A stretch of 64,000 nt of DNA, from contig WOUP01000007.1 in NCBI GenBank assembly GCA_009772895.1, positions 1-64,000 on the forward strand, in the 5' to 3' direction. Below, one piece after another: positions 63,033-64,000 of this stretch. The position numbers and the translations under genes were made by a program. The notes beneath the pieces are model-generated. The model was not told where the DNA came from and made no database searches. It saw only the letters and a list, made by a program, of their open reading frames with translations. How positions within the stretch are numbered: the first letter of the stretch is position 1; each line of letters begins with the position of its first letter. This stretch comes from Puniceicoccaceae bacterium 5H (GTDB lineage Bacteria; Verrucomicrobiota; Verrucomicrobiia; Opitutales; Oceanipulchritudinaceae).

Positions 63033-63944
63033 ATGTCTTCCACCGGTCAAACTTTGGTTCCTGCCGCCTCCGTGGCAGGTGAGTCTCGTCTAGGCGATTA
63101 CCTCGAACTTACGAAGCCACGGTTGAGCCTGATGTCAGTGCTCACCGCGGTTCTGGGCTATTTCGCTGCCGGCCCCCACGTCGAGCAATCGGTGTTCTGG
63201 AGCCTGTTGATCGGGACCAGTCTGGCCGCGGGCGGAGCCGGCGCGCTCAACCAGTGGGCCGAGCGCGATGCCGACGCCAAGATGCGGCGCACCGCCGATC
63301 GGCCGGTGGCTGCAGGGCGTGTTTCACCCTGGGCGGCGATGGCCTACGGGCTGGCGTTGAGCCTCGGCGGCGTGCTGTGCCTCGCGGTGGGCGTCAACTT
63401 GATAGCCAGTATGCTCGCGGCCGCTACGGTGTTGCTTTACATCCTGGCCTACACGCCGATGAAGCGCCTCACGCCGTGGTCCACCGAAGTCGGTGCGATC
63501 CCGGGTGCGATCCCGCCGCTGATCGGCTGGGTGGCGGCCGGGGCTGGCTTCAGCGCGATGGGCTGGGTGCTGTTTGCAGTGCTCTTTGCGTGGCAGATCC
63601 CGCACTTCATGGCGATCTGCTGGAACTGTCGCGAAGACTACCGTGAGGGCGGCTTCAAGATGCTCTCATTGGTGGATGCCGACGGCAGCCGCACCGCGCG
63701 CAAGGCCTTTATCTGGAGCGTGTTGCTGGTAGGCATCAGCTTCCTGCCGCTGATGGAGCCGGAGTTCAACTGGTTCCTCGGGGCGGCGGCCGCCGTGCTG
63801 GGTGTCTACCTGCTGCGTCCGGCCTGGCAATTCTGGCGGGTAGCCCGTCAACGCGAGGCCAGCGCGCGTCCCCTGTTCTTTGCGACCATCGTCTACCTGC
63901 CGCTGTATCTGTCGGCCTTGGTGATCGACCGCTTCTTCCTTTAA
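63033..63944 (+). CDS. ctaB: Heme O synthase (protoheme IX farnesyltransferase)
   Basis: A 303-residue UbiA-family prenyltransferase with nine helices. It adds farnesyl to heme B. The active-site loop is NQWAERDADAKMRRTADRP (N-x3-D-x-D-x-x-M-x-R-T) and the second motif is IPHFMAICWNCREDYREGGF, both complete. It follows ctaA directly, and together they supply heme A for cytochrome c oxidase. Another gene starts 28 bases later. Confidence 0.97.
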   Translation: MSSTGQTLVPAASVAGESRLGDYLELTKPRLSLMSVLTAVLGYFAAGPHVEQSVFWSLLIGTSLAAGGAGALNQWAERDADAKMRRTADRPVAAGRVSPWAAMAYGLALSLGGVLCLAVGVNLIASMLAAATVLLYILAYTPMKRLTPWSTEVGAIPGAIPPLIGWVAAGAGFSAMGWVLFAVLFAWQIPHFMAICWNCREDYREGGFKMLSLVDADGSRTARKAFIWSVLLVGISFLPLMEPEFNWFLGAAAAVLGVYLLRPAWQFWRVARQREASARPLFFATIVYLPLYLSALVIDRFFL

Positions 63945-63971
63945 TCCGCTCTCTTCGACTCCTCCTTCCTC

Positions 63972-64000
63972 ATGAGCAAATGGCTGCCCCGCATCTGGAT
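63972..64000 (+). CDS. Partial gene at the right edge, downstream of ctaB
   Basis: An ATG at 63972 opens MSKWLPRIW before the window ends. Its position 27 bases after ctaB suggests the next gene of the oxidase assembly operon, but too little is present to assign a function. Confidence 0.4.

Overview
The window looks like chromosome of a high-GC, Gram-negative Verrucomicrobiota bacterium, most likely class Opitutae. The signs are three PEP-CTERM proteins ending in VPEPATYA-type sorting signals, a Verru_Chthon-cassette-like giant pilin protein, a DACNV-type sensor protein, outer-membrane genes (MipA/OmpV, LpxR, TonB receptor), and a polysaccharide-degrading gene set (PL11 rhamnogalacturonan lyase, GH5-like enzyme, sialate-type acetylesterase). 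The assignment is by protein style only; no rRNA is present. Gene density is ordinary, strands are mixed, and several convergent genes overlap at their 3' ends.

Layout. 1-9.7 kb: PEP-CTERM protein, rpoZ, smpB-trmL, a divergent MarR / MipA pair, a very large secreted protein, a SelW-like thioredoxin-fold protein, a DACNV/DisA-like protein and an LpxR-like lipid A deacylase. 9.7-17.3 kb: metal homeostasis, with a CopA-type ATPase, a Cys/His/Met-rich DUF3347 protein and a dmeR-dmeF nickel/cobalt efflux unit with a clear operator, interleaved with a DUF3307/SatD pair, a one-spacer CRISPR remnant and tRNA-Ile2(CAU). 17.5-20.9 kb: the B12-dependent ribonucleotide reductase. 20.9-21.5 kb: a cluster of modular intergenic repeats whose relatives recur at about 0.2, 27.4, 27.6, 31.0 and 35.9 kb. 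21.5-27.3 kb: a rhamnogalacturonan-type utilisation locus (beta-propeller, TonB receptor, PL11 lyase).

27.8-41 kb: an enoyl reductase, an M3 peptidase, two small two-helix membrane proteins, two paralogous PEP-CTERM proteins, IMP dehydrogenase, an HEQAH metalloprotease-like protein, a SWIM/SNF2 helicase and tRNA-Phe. 41-49 kb: acetylesterase, potassium-channel-like protein with a C-terminal zinc ribbon, DUF5060/GH5-like glycosidase, GT4 glycosyltransferase and a CaCA antiporter. 49.4-53.1 kb: a signalling and ribosome-modification locus, with a receiver-coiled-coil protein, a RimB retropepsin-like protease, a RimK glutamate ligase fused to an RCK_C (TrkA_C) domain, and a second single-domain receiver. 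53.2-64 kb: MTAP-like phosphorylase, the large pilin-like protein, then cytochrome-oxidase assembly functions (DUF420, SCO, CtaA, CtaB) interrupted by an arylsulfotransferase-like gene.

The most interesting leads are the RimK-RCK_C fusion beside RimB, the DACNV protein that keeps DGA and RHR motifs of diadenylate cyclases, the hairpin-conserving intergenic repeat family, and the CRISPR remnant. The idea that a cyclic dinucleotide could link the DACNV protein to RimK-RCK_C is inference only.
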